Notes under the pieces: generated by a model
The model's database searches: none
Told to the model about the DNA's origin: nothing
The model's input: the letters and a program-made list of their open reading frames with translations, nothing else
Program-made: the position numbers and the translations under genes
Assembly: GCA_036250225.1 (NCBI GenBank)
Contig: JAPZLL010000002.1
Coordinates: 1,674,001-1,738,000 of the forward strand
Length of the DNA stretch: 64,000 bases
Direction of reading: 5' to 3'
DNA from: Cercophora sp. LCS_1
Taxonomy: Eukaryota > Ascomycota > Sordariomycetes > Sordariales > Lasiosphaeriaceae
Shown: piece by piece, positions 40,201 through 50,602 of the stretch
Layout: each line of letters begins with the position of its first letter
How positions within the stretch are numbered: position 1 is the stretch's first letter

Positions 40201-40690
40201 CCAACTCCTCAACCTCCAAAAATCCGGCGAATGCATCGGCCACTACCAAACCAACTCGATCCCCACGCGTAAGCAAGTCCTCAACCAAGAATACGCATTC
40301 GCGCCCTGTCCGCCTCTACTGGGCGACCTCCCCATGCCCCCAGATATCTTCATGCACGCCTTCCTCGACGCAGGCGATCACCTCGGCCCCATGGCCGTCG
40401 AAGTGCTCCCCAAGAAGCTATGGCGAGCGCTAGCGTGGGATAGACGGGTTCATGACCACTTCAACATTCCCCAGGGGTGGGGTTTTTACATCGTCGAAGG
40501 CATCAACTGGCCGCTAGTGCAATGGTGTGCTGCGATAACATTGTTTGGCGTGACGGTCCTAACGGTATGTTGGTCCGTCTTGATGACTGATGTGCAGGGT
40601 GGAACAGGTCTGGGACAATACTGCCTTGCGGTGCTGGCGTTATCCGTGTCCGTTTACCTTCTCAAGCATAGTGTGCGGGATAGGACATAG
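37212..40690 (+). CDS. Myb/SANT + C2H2 protein with membrane-anchored C-terminus
   Basis: Three exons (37212-38423, 38474-40093, 40199-40690) encode 1107 residues. A Myb/SANT-like repeat lies at about 50-92 (PWSEGEHKDCVALVKKHGSD...CQDRFGR). A paired C2H2 region lies at about 350-400 (CPHCHKLFRRHCDVAMHVKR, then CSVKHCGYRIHLRRDLEKH). A helical segment at about 540-610 reads LLLFNGSLKPLYYTAISRVG...QAARFVRVSAWR. A cysteine-bearing core starts near 787 (VSWTCRCGDHLHIKV) and continues KKFVLLCVNTN. The C-terminus has YAFAPCPPLLGDLPMPPDIF and two hydrophobic helices (about 1047-1072 and 1084-1100) separated by DVQGGTGLG. The last part belongs to a large fungal-specific family of unknown function. DNA-binding-type modules on a protein with predicted membrane anchors suggest a tethered regulator, but this is inference. 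The first intron donor (GTTGGT) is weak; the join HLFKGTP-GLDAGKD keeps the frame. Confidence 0.8.
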
Positions 40691-41173
40691 ACACTATATA
40701 TATGCGCTGATGATGGTACAATTGAGACATCCCTATCGTGCTAGACCTGCAAGGTATATCTAGCTCGCTCCTACTCTATATAGTACACTTCGCACGCAAT
40801 TCCCTTGGATGCTCCCAAATACAGAATAACTCCCATTCCCATACCACCAAGTTCCATTATGCATAGACATTAGGAAACGACAGCTTGTATGACAGAAAAT
40901 GAAATACAGGAAAGGTGCTTCTGCTGGGTGTATTATCGCAGGGTATCGCATCGTGTGCAAAATGCAAGCTTTCCTCGCTTCCCAACGCAACGGAATGCAT
41001 AATCTAGGCAATGTAAGGCGGACAGACAGCCGACATGAAAAAATAGCTTGTTCCCAAACAACCGGCTCGGCCCGCATTCGCGTGGCTCGGAACCCGAAAC
41101 CACATGCCTCAAAAGGCTATATTCGGTACCAGACACCGTGTGGCGCTCGGCGACTGAGCCTATTTCAATCACC
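40691..41173. other. spacer between convergent genes
   Basis: About 480 AT-rich bases with the 3' ends of two long convergent genes. A TATATATA run at about 40695 may serve 3' end formation. Confidence 0.5.
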
Positions 41174-43658
41174 TCAGTTGTAGAATGTCTGTGTCTGACG
41201 GGGCTGGACGCGCTTTCCGTCCAGGTACTTGGGGCTCCTGTCGTCATAGTACAGGTTCCTTGCCTGTTCCCTCTTCTTCTGCTCGAAAGCCGCGCGCTCC
41301 TCCTCGTCGAGTGAGAACGCCTTCTTCAGCCAGCCAAACGCACTGCGCTTCTTCTTCAACGTCCGCGAGCTGCCCGATTCATTTGTCATCGTCGTCACAT
41401 TGCTCAACATGCTCATGCCCATAGCTGATGGTATGTCTCGTGGCGGAATATGCTGCGGCGGAACGCGAGAGGACACGGTGCCTGATGTGTGCGGTCTCTG
41501 TTGCAAGGGAGAGTGGGGGCTTGCTTGAACGGGGCGGAAGAATTGCTGGTCTGAATGCGGCGACGGGACCAACATAGGGCGGGGAGGAGGTGTTGGGAAA
41601 TCGGCGAGGGACGAGTTGATGGACGCGATTGAGTTGACGGGTGGCCGCTCCATGTCCGAGGCGTAGGCCGAGTCGGGTGCCTGGTACAGCCGGGGAGACT
41701 GCTGGTATCGCGGCCGCCGATACTCCAAGGCATCTGGGGGCGGAACATGGATGGATTCTGGAGGCGTGGTTTTCAACGACACGCGCTGCCTCAGCGATGT
41801 TCTCTGTCTTGGCTGGACTTCCGGCTCCGGCTCTGGTTCGGGTTCAGCAATGACAACCTCAAGCTGAGGCTGGAGCTCTGGTTGAGGTGCCGGGCGGGGG
41901 CTTGGTTTTCTGACCGACTTTGACGCTGAAATGGCAACCAACCGTGGTTTAGACGGTTGGGACCTCAGCTGCGCCTGCTGGAGTCGGGGAGATAAAGGCT
42001 GTCTTGAGTCTCGCGAGTGCGTTGACACTCGCACTGCGACAGACAGTGCTTCAACAGTCGGCTTCGGCGACCTCGCCGGATCCGCTCTTCGCCTTGACTG
42101 CAGGTCATTTGTCACTCGGGGCGCCGGATCTTTGACCCGTGGTGATGGGAGAGGTGAGGGCGGCTGAGGTGTGTAAGTCCGTGGCTGCAAGATGTACAAC
42201 GCATCGGTTTCTTCCTCTTGCTTCTCCTCAGGGCCCTCCTCAGGGCCCTCCCCAGGATCTTCCTCGGGAGTCTCTAGCCGAGGGCTTTCGATGCGTGGAG
42301 TCACCACCTCCAACCTTGGTGCTGGGCGTTCGGAAAGACGGCGAGGGTTCCTCGCGGGCGGTAACTCTGGTGGTGGCGGCACCTCTTCTTTCTTGTCCGC
42401 CTCTGTGACGGCGACAGTTTCGATCTTCACCTCAACAGTCTCTTGGGTCGGGGTTTGGTGAGCCTCTTCAGCGGCAACAGGAGGCTCCTTGGCTGACGGC
42501 GGATCAAAGAAGGCCGACGCTCTCGGCGGCTGGATGTTGGATATGGTGCTCAGACGAAGGGAAAGTCTGGGCGGCGAGCTCGAGATCTTGGGCAAAGGCG
42601 AAGCCGGCGGCCCGACAAATGATGATGCAACCGAGCTGTGATGGCTATGATGTGGCGATGCCTGCTGTTCAATGCTGGCCTTGGGAGAAAGTTAGTATAC
42701 CGGCTTTGTGGTATGGGTGTTTCGCAAAACTTGCCTCGGCTCTACGGCTGACCTCGCTAGCCTTCTTCTCCATCTCGGCGACCATTCCGGTCAGCCTCAC
42801 AATGAGGCCGTTGAGTGTGCTGGCCTTAGCTTGCAGGTCGATAAATGCGTTGAACCATCCATCTGTATTGCCCTTCATGGCGTCAAAGATGTCGATAACA
42901 TCCGGTCGGTCCCGACGCCACGAACCATTCTCCTGTTCTGCCAGATATATGCTGAACTCCCTGGTTGCGCTAACACCCTCGGCCAGGTCCTGAACGGTTT
43001 GCTGCATGGAAATCTGTGTTCTGGCCACGATGTGCTCGATTTTTAGGTTGCCTTCGAGAATTGACCTGCAGAATTTGGCATCTTTCAGCATATCCTCGAA
43101 CACCTGCATGTTTTGCATCGGTAGCTTTAGGTGGTCGATCCGTTCCTGCAGGTCCGCCGATGCAATACCCATATCTTCCAGCGTTGTCTCCAAAAACTCG
43201 TCTACCTCGTCGATATGCCCTTGCAGAATGGATACGACCAGTACTTGGCTGTTGGCCATCCCGTTGAGCAGAAGATAGACACCAAAGGATATTTGAGCCA
43301 TCAGCCTGCGCAGCTCATGGTTTACTTGGCCCGGTCGGTAACGCCACAACGCAGCCGGGGGAGGATCTGATTTCTCCTGGTCAAGAAGCTCTCCTCGTCG
43401 GGTTTTCGCATCACCGGTTCGCAGCTTGGGCTTCGAAACAGCGCCGCCCTGGGTGGCCTCAATCAAGGATTCGGCAAATGCATCCTGCATGAACGGAATC
43501 GGGTGTTGTGGTGCTGGGGGTTCATCCTGCTTTCGATGGGGCCCAACTTCAGAATTTCCTCCAAAGGGTTTGCGACTCGCAAGTTCTTCTTCGGCGGTTA
43601 GAACAATGGGAAAATCTTCGTCGGGGTGGACCGAGGGACGGTCGATCGCGGAGGTCAT
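41174..43658 (-). CDS. uncharacterised 809-residue coiled-coil protein with GC-AG intron
   Basis: Two exons (42735-43658 and 41174-42679), 809 residues. The N-terminal part to about residue 308 is globular and helical, with LRRLMAQISFGVYLLLNGMA and a heptad-like region (VDEFLETTLEDMGIASADLQ to TLNGLIVRLTGMVAEMEKKA). The second exon is low-complexity, rich in Pro, Ser, Arg and Gln, with poly-PE/PEP runs. It ends in a conserved-looking basic tail, KKKRSAFGWLKKAFSLDEEE followed by ARNLYYDDRSPKYLDGKRV. The only intron (42680-42734) starts GCAAGT, contains an ideal ACTAAC branch site and ends CCAAG, and exactly joins the two frames in phase 0. I do not recognise the family. The basic amphipathic FGWLKKAF tail could bind membrane, but that is speculation. 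Confidence 0.8.
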
Positions 43659-46493
43659 GGTGGGCGGGACCCAATTTTGTTCCGGTCAGAATCGGAGGTG
43701 TACCGGAAAGCTGGGAGTACGGCTCCGATCGGCACGGCGATCTGCAGGAACCGTTTTGTGGTACGGTGTTGTCTAACCCTATGTCGTTCCTGCAACTACC
43801 CGCAGAACGGTCGTTTGTGCTACTCGACTCTGCCGGCTCCTGCAGCAAGTATTTATCGACCAATTCGGTGCTGGAAGGCGAATATTTCGTCCCGCAGTCG
43901 TGTCAAGAGCACCGTTGAGGTCGAGACATAATGGCCGCAAGTCTCGTGGGGAGAGTGGTCGAGCCTGGGTGGACCGGAGAGGATGGGATGAGGTCCTCGT
44001 CACCAACTGCAAAGTGGGCTGGAACCCGGGTCGGGCGTGAGTAAGAACACTTTCAACTGCCAGAGCTCACTTGGCCGGGCGAAGTTGACAGTGGCTCCTC
44101 GGGAACGAGAGTCGGTGAGTCGCGATGGAGCTCGAGGTTGCAGCGGCAATCATGGAAAAGACATTAGGTAATTAACGAGCGAGGAGCGGAGGGCTACCAA
44201 TAATTACTAGCTCATAGCGCGCCTCCGGGTGACGGCAGGATGGAGTTCTGGAGCTCACAGAGGGAGAGAAGGAAAAAGAATGACGAGGCGGTTGGCTAGG
44301 CAGAGGAATAAGAAGGGAAGCCCCTGTGTTGACCACCCCCATCCATCCTCCACTTTGGGCGAGCCCGTTCCTGGGGGACGACCTGCAGCAGACTGCAGCG
44401 CCGACCTGCAGGTAGTTGCCCACCTTGGATCAGTGCGCACACCCAAGCGGTCAGGTACCAGGGCCTTCTGTGTGGTTGATACCCCTGCTTATTGAGCGAC
44501 GAAAAGAATGCTGACGGCGTGGGGAGCTGGGTTTCTTCACGCTCGACTTTGGAACCGAACGGGAACCAGTCCGAGAGCTCCCAATCCGTCTTCCTGCTCA
44601 ACAAACGACTCATGTCATCCTTGCTCTTGGCTACCTCGGCCCCTGCTGCTGCTCCTGCCTCGCGTCTCTCCGCCTGCGCATGCGACCCCAAGAGTGCGCG
44701 CTTGTCTTTCCTGTGCCCCTCTTTTGACGAACCTGGATTGCGGCCGGCGCCCAATACCGCGTAGATTAAAGCCCCAATGCCTTCCCGGTTTCCGGCGCTC
44801 AGATTCACCCCTCTCTGATCGTTCATCCGGAGCCAGCCAACCACCTTGCTGACCGCATTTTCAAAGGATGGCACTCCCCCCGCGGCGTGGGGCGACTATT
44901 GATGACCGGCATGACCAGCATGACCGGTAGAAAACGCGACTCTACACCATCGATCGCGATGGGCCATCACTACGCTGGTGCAATCGCGGCCATTCTGCGC
45001 GCGCCAGAAGGTCGCGTTGTTCGCATCGATCCTGTGGACTCCAAGTGGGGAAGACCATCACCAATCCATCCATAAGCCCCGGTACGAGGCGTCAACTAGC
45101 TGCGGCTTGGCTATGTCTTCGGGAGGAGGCGCCAGGGTTGGCAAAAAGCCCCCTCTGTTCTGGATTGCGGTCCATCATGAAGTTGTCGTGTCGACGATGT
45201 GCTCGTTCGCTTCTCTTCCAGAAAATATACCCTTTCCCCTTGTTTTTCCCTACTCTCTTGTCCATGTGGGGCACTGCATCTGCACGCTGCAGGAAATGCA
45301 CGCCTACATTGACGTGCAGACAGTCAAGCGACCTTCAACTTGTTCTGCAGCTGCTGGTTTGGGTGGTGCCCCTATTCCTCTGCACCCTATCTGTCGTTAG
45401 CTCACACCCCGCATCCTCATCACCATCATTTTTGCGGATATAAATTGTCTTCATTATTCACATGCAAAGAGATCATCTGGTCAATAACACCAAATGAGGC
45501 CATCTTTATCAGGAGTCCGTGAACCAACGAGAGGTCCTTCTCTTGCCATTATCCGCACATTTGCTGGTCATTTGTTCTCTGGACGAAGCCAACTACTGAT
45601 CCCATCGCCTGCATGCAACCCACACACCTTGATGCCTTGTGTGGCTGTCAGCCCTCGATGCTACCGCCACCGAGTCGATATTGCGACCCAGCTCACCTTC
45701 CTGGAGACACTTGATTGGGCATCAAACGCCATCCCCGAAAGCCACCACGCTCTCATGGCGCCATGTCTTGGGTTTACTGGCTTCAGCTCATCCATCGCTC
45801 ATCTTCTGTTTGAGCATCATCGCATTTCCCATGAACGGGTTTCTGCGAACATGTTCGCCAGAAGGCTGCAGTTCCCCCAGTCCCCGCAAGGAAAGCGCAG
45901 GGTAGGGTGTGATAATCCGGGCGTGTTTGCCGTGTTTGCGCAAAAACGACCCAATACGAAGGGCCATCGTCTCAACACCCTGCGGGCCTCGCCAGCATGG
46001 CTTCATGCTCCAGGGATTCTAGAAGGCGATTGTGTTTCGTGGAGCAAAAGTCCTCCGGCAGAGGATAGCCATGGGTGAAATGCGAAAGCGACTCTCCTCT
46101 GACGATTCCCCCATCATCCCGCTACAAAGCCAAGCCCAAAACTCAACCCTCTGAAATGGAAAAAGCGACGCTGCATCCATCCAGTGATGGGGAATGGCAA
46201 CGGAGAAGCGCCGAAAGGAGCACTAGGCTCCCCGTTAGAATGGGCCTCACCGTGACGTCCGGGGTTCACGTGTGGGGCCGTCAGCACGCCGCTTCCCCTG
46301 CGGACGGAGACGCCAAGACAAAAGGAAACCTACCCTCTCTTTTTTCTCCGCGATTGTAAAACCGTTTTTTTTGCGGGGAATGCGCTTCTCTCATAACCTC
46401 GTCATTATCGCCAGTCCTTTGTTCGTGATTTTCTCCTCCGTCCATCATCAACCTCGTCGTCTTCGTCGTCGCCCGCCAACATAAACCCTACAA
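43659..46493. other. 2.8 kb intergenic region
   Basis: The longest spacer outside the accessory island. It contains a 192-codon minus-strand frame (44296-44874) that begins with GTG and has no motif, a 194-codon plus-strand frame (45494-46078) of similar quality, three tandem ATGACCRGY units (44902-44928), and a pyrimidine-rich leader with GTC-type repeats before the next gene (46440-46480). I support no gene here. Confidence 0.5.
44902..44928. repeat. 9-base minisatellite, three units
   Basis: Three direct copies of ATGACCGGC with one or two substitutions, in the long intergenic region. Confidence 0.8.
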
Positions 46494-47423
46494 ATGGCCG
46501 GTCGCGGCGCGTTCCGCTTCGGCACAGATCCCTGGGATCCGTCCCATCGATTCGAAACATCGTGGGTCCTCTCCCCGTGGGTCCTCTTCTGGATTCGCGC
46601 TCTGTTTGTAAGTGACCTCATCCCGGGGCATGGGATTGTAAAGCTCTCCCTGCAACGCGAACAAAAGGATAACCGACTCGCTTCCTTTTGGGGAAATACG
46701 TAGGCCGTATACGCTCTCTTTACTTCCATCTTCACGCTCGGCTGGTCCTGCACACACGCACCCACCGGCTGCGATGCCGCGGACGCCAAATTCAGCTACT
46801 TTACAGTCCTGACATACTGGGGTCTCGCGTTCTACTTCCTCGTAGCGGCCGTCCACACGTTTACCTATGCGCGCACCGGCGTTGCCCTCCTCGATCGATT
46901 CCCCCGTCCGCTCCAGGCCCTCCACTCTGCGTACTACTCGACCATCGTCGTCTATCCGTTCATCGTCACAATAGTGTTTTGGGGTATCTTGTTTGACGGA
47001 CCATGGTTCTCCGTTGTGTTCGACGGCTGGAGCAACGTCTCACAGCATGCGCTCAACTCGGCCTTTGCGCTCTTCGAGATCTTCGTCCCGCGGACCAACC
47101 CGATGCCGCCCGTCCATATGCTTTGGCTGGTGCTTGTTTTGGCGCTCTACCTGGCTGTGGCGTACATCACACATGCGACGCAGGGCTGGTATCCGTATGG
47201 TTTCTTGGACCCGGGGAAGCAACACGCGTTTGTTGCCGCGTATGTGTTTGGCATCGCGGTCGGGGCCTTGATCGTTTTTGGTGTAGTGTGGGGTCTGATT
47301 TGGCTGCGCAAGTGGGTAACGGAGACGAAACTGGGGAAGACGGGCAAGTTTGCCCACGAGTCGAGGTCGAGGGACGAGATGGCCGAGGCGGGGCTGGAAC
47401 TCCCTATTACGCCGAACAAATAG
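46494..47423 (+). CDS. six-span integral membrane protein, unknown function
   Basis: Two exons (46494-46607 and 46704-47423) encode 277 residues. It begins MAGRGAFRFGTDPWDPSHRF and has about six hydrophobic segments: VLFWIRALFAVYALFTSIFT, FTVLTYWGLAFYFLVAAVHT, TIVVYPFIVTIVFWGILF, a weaker one near ALNSAFALFEIF, MLWLVLVLALYLAVAYI, and FVAAYVFGIAVGALIVFGVV. The cytosolic tail is basic then acidic. The pattern resembles fungal proteins loosely grouped with the FAR-17a/AIG1 or Rolling-stone membrane families, but I am not sure of either. The intron donor is GTAAGT and the join WIRALF-AVYALF completes the first helix. No substrate can be inferred. Confidence 0.8.
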
Positions 47424-47783
47424 GCAGTTTGATGTTTCGAATTCCTTTGGTTTCTTTTTTGCATCTCTAGGGCGTACGGCTGGTATTGGAAGGTGGGATT
47501 CATGTTTGACGGTTGGTTTCAGGTGGTATAATACAGTGGAAGATACCCTGTCAAGGTGGTCTGGAATCGGGATGAGATCACTGTCGTTACAGTGCTGTTG
47601 ATATAAGGTTACTCGGTCTAGGAATACTCCGAGCGCAAGCTCGCACAGAATTGCCCGGCGCAGAGCGTCGTAATACAAGAAGATATTCGTGACACATGTG
47701 CAGGTATTCGCTGATTCTGAGACTATGCAAACAAGCCAAACATTTACGCTATGGATATAGTACACCTCTAGCATCCCGCATCC
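47424..47783. other. spacer between convergent genes
   Basis: 360 bases with the 3' ends of two convergent genes; nothing else recognised. Confidence 0.5.
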
Positions 47784-49891
47784 TCAGCACTTCATGTTGA
47801 TCCCCTTCCTGTACTCCTCCTCCCGAATCTCAAACATGACCTGCACGCCAACAAACAACGCTCCGCACGCCGTAACAAGGAACAAGAGGCCTGTCCGTCG
47901 TTAGCACACATTTGGCAGTTTGATGGTCATAAAAACTTACCAGAGTAGTCCTTGAATATCCCCTCCAAAATACTCGTCAACCCATCCAACCCCACAGCAA
48001 ATCCAACCAAATTGGCCGAAATCATCATCAACACATTACCGACGGCCCCAACGCAGCTAAGCATACGATACGCGGTAGGCCGATTCTGCCACTTCCTCGC
48101 AGGGAACAGATTCCTCGCGGCAATCTCAGGCAGAAAGAACAAGACGATCAACCAGCTCCAGAAGAACAGACGCATCTTGATATCGTGCCACAGCGCCACA
48201 AACGAAAACACCATGAGATACGTGACGATAGTCTTGGCCGTGTCCCGCCAGTTGCGGAAGCTTGACCCGCCGAGCGGGATCCAGATGTAGCGCACGAGGA
48301 AGCGGTTGTAGCTGCGGTGCCAGGAGCGCCAGAACATGAGGGTCGAGTAGTTGTCGCTCACGCAGCGGACCATGTTCTCGGGCGGGTCGATGCCGTCGAC
48401 GAGGGACCAGAGACGGAAGAAACGCCAGGGCAGGAGGAGCTTGAGCCAGATGATGTGGAGGTTCATGAAGGAGAGGAGCGAGATTTGGGCGGGCGTATAC
48501 GAGGACCAGTCGGGGTTGGATTTGGAGATGGCGCCCACGTAGTCAAAGTGGAGGACGAGTTCCATGCACAAGGCCACGAGAACGAAGCGGAAGCCGTAGC
48601 GCCAGGTGCGTGGGGCCTCAATGCTGGCTGCGCGATAGCGTTGCTGGGACATGTAGTCGTTGAAGGTGAGGATGGGGCCGGTTAGGTAGAGAGGAGCGTA
48701 GACGGCGTAGGCCACCAGGGTGCGGTAGGAGAAGTCTGAAGCCGGAGCAGGGATAGACACACGATCACGCTCGGAGAGGTTGGCGGGGTCTAGTTGTTTC
48801 TTCTTGGGGGCATCAGCGACCGGGATAAACAATAGGGGGGAGGGGGCGTACCTCGATGGGACTGGCGCTTCGCTGGTCCACAGCCCAGTAGTAATCAAGA
48901 TTGAAGCTGATGAGTCGGAGGATGGTGATGTTGAAGAGAATCTCCCAGCGGGGAATAAGACCACCGTGGTGATCGAGCCATTCTCCAAGCTTGATGAGGG
49001 AAGAAGGGCCATCAACCAAGTTTGGGACATCAGGAGGTGCCCCAACAAAATAGACAGCGATATTGCGGAACTTGTAGCCCTCAAAGATCTCATTCGCCAC
49101 CAAGACAAGGATGTTGAAGACCCAGGTCACAGCCGGGACATATCTCCTTGGGAGCTGAGTGGCGATCTTGTGGTTGATACCGAGAATGAGCAGAACCTTT
49201 GCGGCAGAGAATCCGTGAAGGACAACCAGAAAGATGAGGGCAAAGACAAAGTCGAAAGATACCCTCTGGCGCTTCCTCTCCTCGGCAGCCTCAGGGCTGG
49301 TGGCCGCCCCGGGCCGGCTCAGGACGTCACTCCCACGGAGAGAGCTCCAGGCCTTGTTCCACCCCCGGCGCAGCAATGGGTGCACCAACAGGAGGCCCGC
49401 CATAGCCCCAAAGTTCCCCCGGAGCATATGATATTGGGCGTCTGAGTTATCCTGCACACATATTAAGGAACCGTCCTCGCCAAGACAAATTCGGGGACAT
49501 ACAATCTTGCGCCCTGGAATCCAACCGTCGTCGAGCAAATGTTCATACTTGTGGTATCTTGGATCGGATGCTACGACACACAAACAATTAGAATGTGTCT
49601 AGTATTTCGGGAATAATCCAAGGCTAACATACACCTAGATACTGTGTACGGGATCCAGAACATGTAGGGCACCGCTACCAGGAACACCAGGTAGTAGAGG
49701 AAGAACTCGGGTGTACCCCATTTTGACGGTGTTGTCGGCAGGGAGCGCCCCGTGCCCACATTGTTGCTATCCCGCTTATCCTTCCGATCGTTTGCTATCT
49801 TCGCAGCATACGGCACAGCGGATGGTGTGGTGAATCGAGTGTCGAGCGTGTCGAGGTCATAGACGCTCCCGATGAAGGAAAGTAGACCCAT
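47784..49891 (-). CDS. GUP1: MBOAT O-acyltransferase Gup1
   Basis: Five exons (49633-49891, 49503-49570, 48852-49451, 47941-48802, 47784-47890) give 631 residues. The family marks are present: WIPGRKIDNSDAQYHMLRGN, then DGIDPPENMVRCVSDNYSTL and MFWRSWHRSYNRFLVRYIWI, and the catalytic histidine in SFVALWHDIKMRLFFWSWL. About ten or more membrane segments are visible. Known role: Gup1 sits in the ER membrane and remodels GPI anchors by adding a long-chain fatty acid; loss affects glycerol uptake, wall and membrane. The first donor was set at the strong GTATGT, which leaves one base and gives TVSRSSDPRYHKYE; other donors break the frame. The final exon restores a C-terminal membrane helix and the tail KGINMKC. 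Confidence 0.92.
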
Positions 49892-50602
49892 GGCGGGCGC
49901 CAAGGAAAGATCGCAAAGAGAGAATGGTCGGTCGCAATTATGTCGCGCTGGTCATTGTTGCACTTCCGAATTGTGCCTGTTAGGCTAGAAATGAGTGACG
50001 GTGATACCTCAAACGTGTCCAGTCTGTCGCCTTCGTCGCACTTTGCTAAAGTCCAATTTCTTTTTGGTTGCCTTCTGTCGCGAGATGTCATTGCTCAGCC
50101 GAAGCGCGTCCTGGCAGTTGGCGGTCAGCTGGAGTGGGGCCATTCTGCCCCTGAACAGTGCCAGGCAGCCCCTAAAAGCCTGAACTCAATCGCCTTCAAC
50201 GGGACCGTTACTAATCACTAACATGGCGGACACTACCTACCGTTGCATCAAAATACCACCAAAAAAAAAAAAAAATAGCACCCTGAGAATGGAGAACATT
50301 GCAACAGCAAGATGCACACAAAGCCAGAACCTTGATGCTGTCACTTGGCAAAAAGCTATGAGCCGGCGCATCAACCAATGAGGGCGTCGGAATGACAGCT
50401 CCCCGCCCCCACGTGCTTGCGCCATGGAAAGCAGATCCAACCACGTGCATTGTGATGCTCAACAACATAAATACCATCGAGGTCCCCCCCAAGACCTCGA
50501 GACACACTCTCCTCCAAAGCAAACCAAGAAAGACTGCTGGCATCGGATTCAAGCAAGTATATAGATAGAGAACCCCCCGAATTGACTAAAAGTCCCGAAT
50601 AA
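49892..50602. promoter_or_regulatory. divergent promoter region Gup1 / chromate transporter
   Basis: 711 bases between divergent starts. A run of 14 A residues lies near 50260-50274. No operator recognised. Confidence 0.45.

Noticed and set aside
44296..44874. 192-codon minus-strand frame
   Set aside because: Begins with GTG rather than ATG, low complexity, no motif; not supported as a gene.
45494..46078. 194-codon plus-strand frame
   Set aside because: No domain and no coding-like codon bias compared with neighbours; left as part of the intergenic gap.
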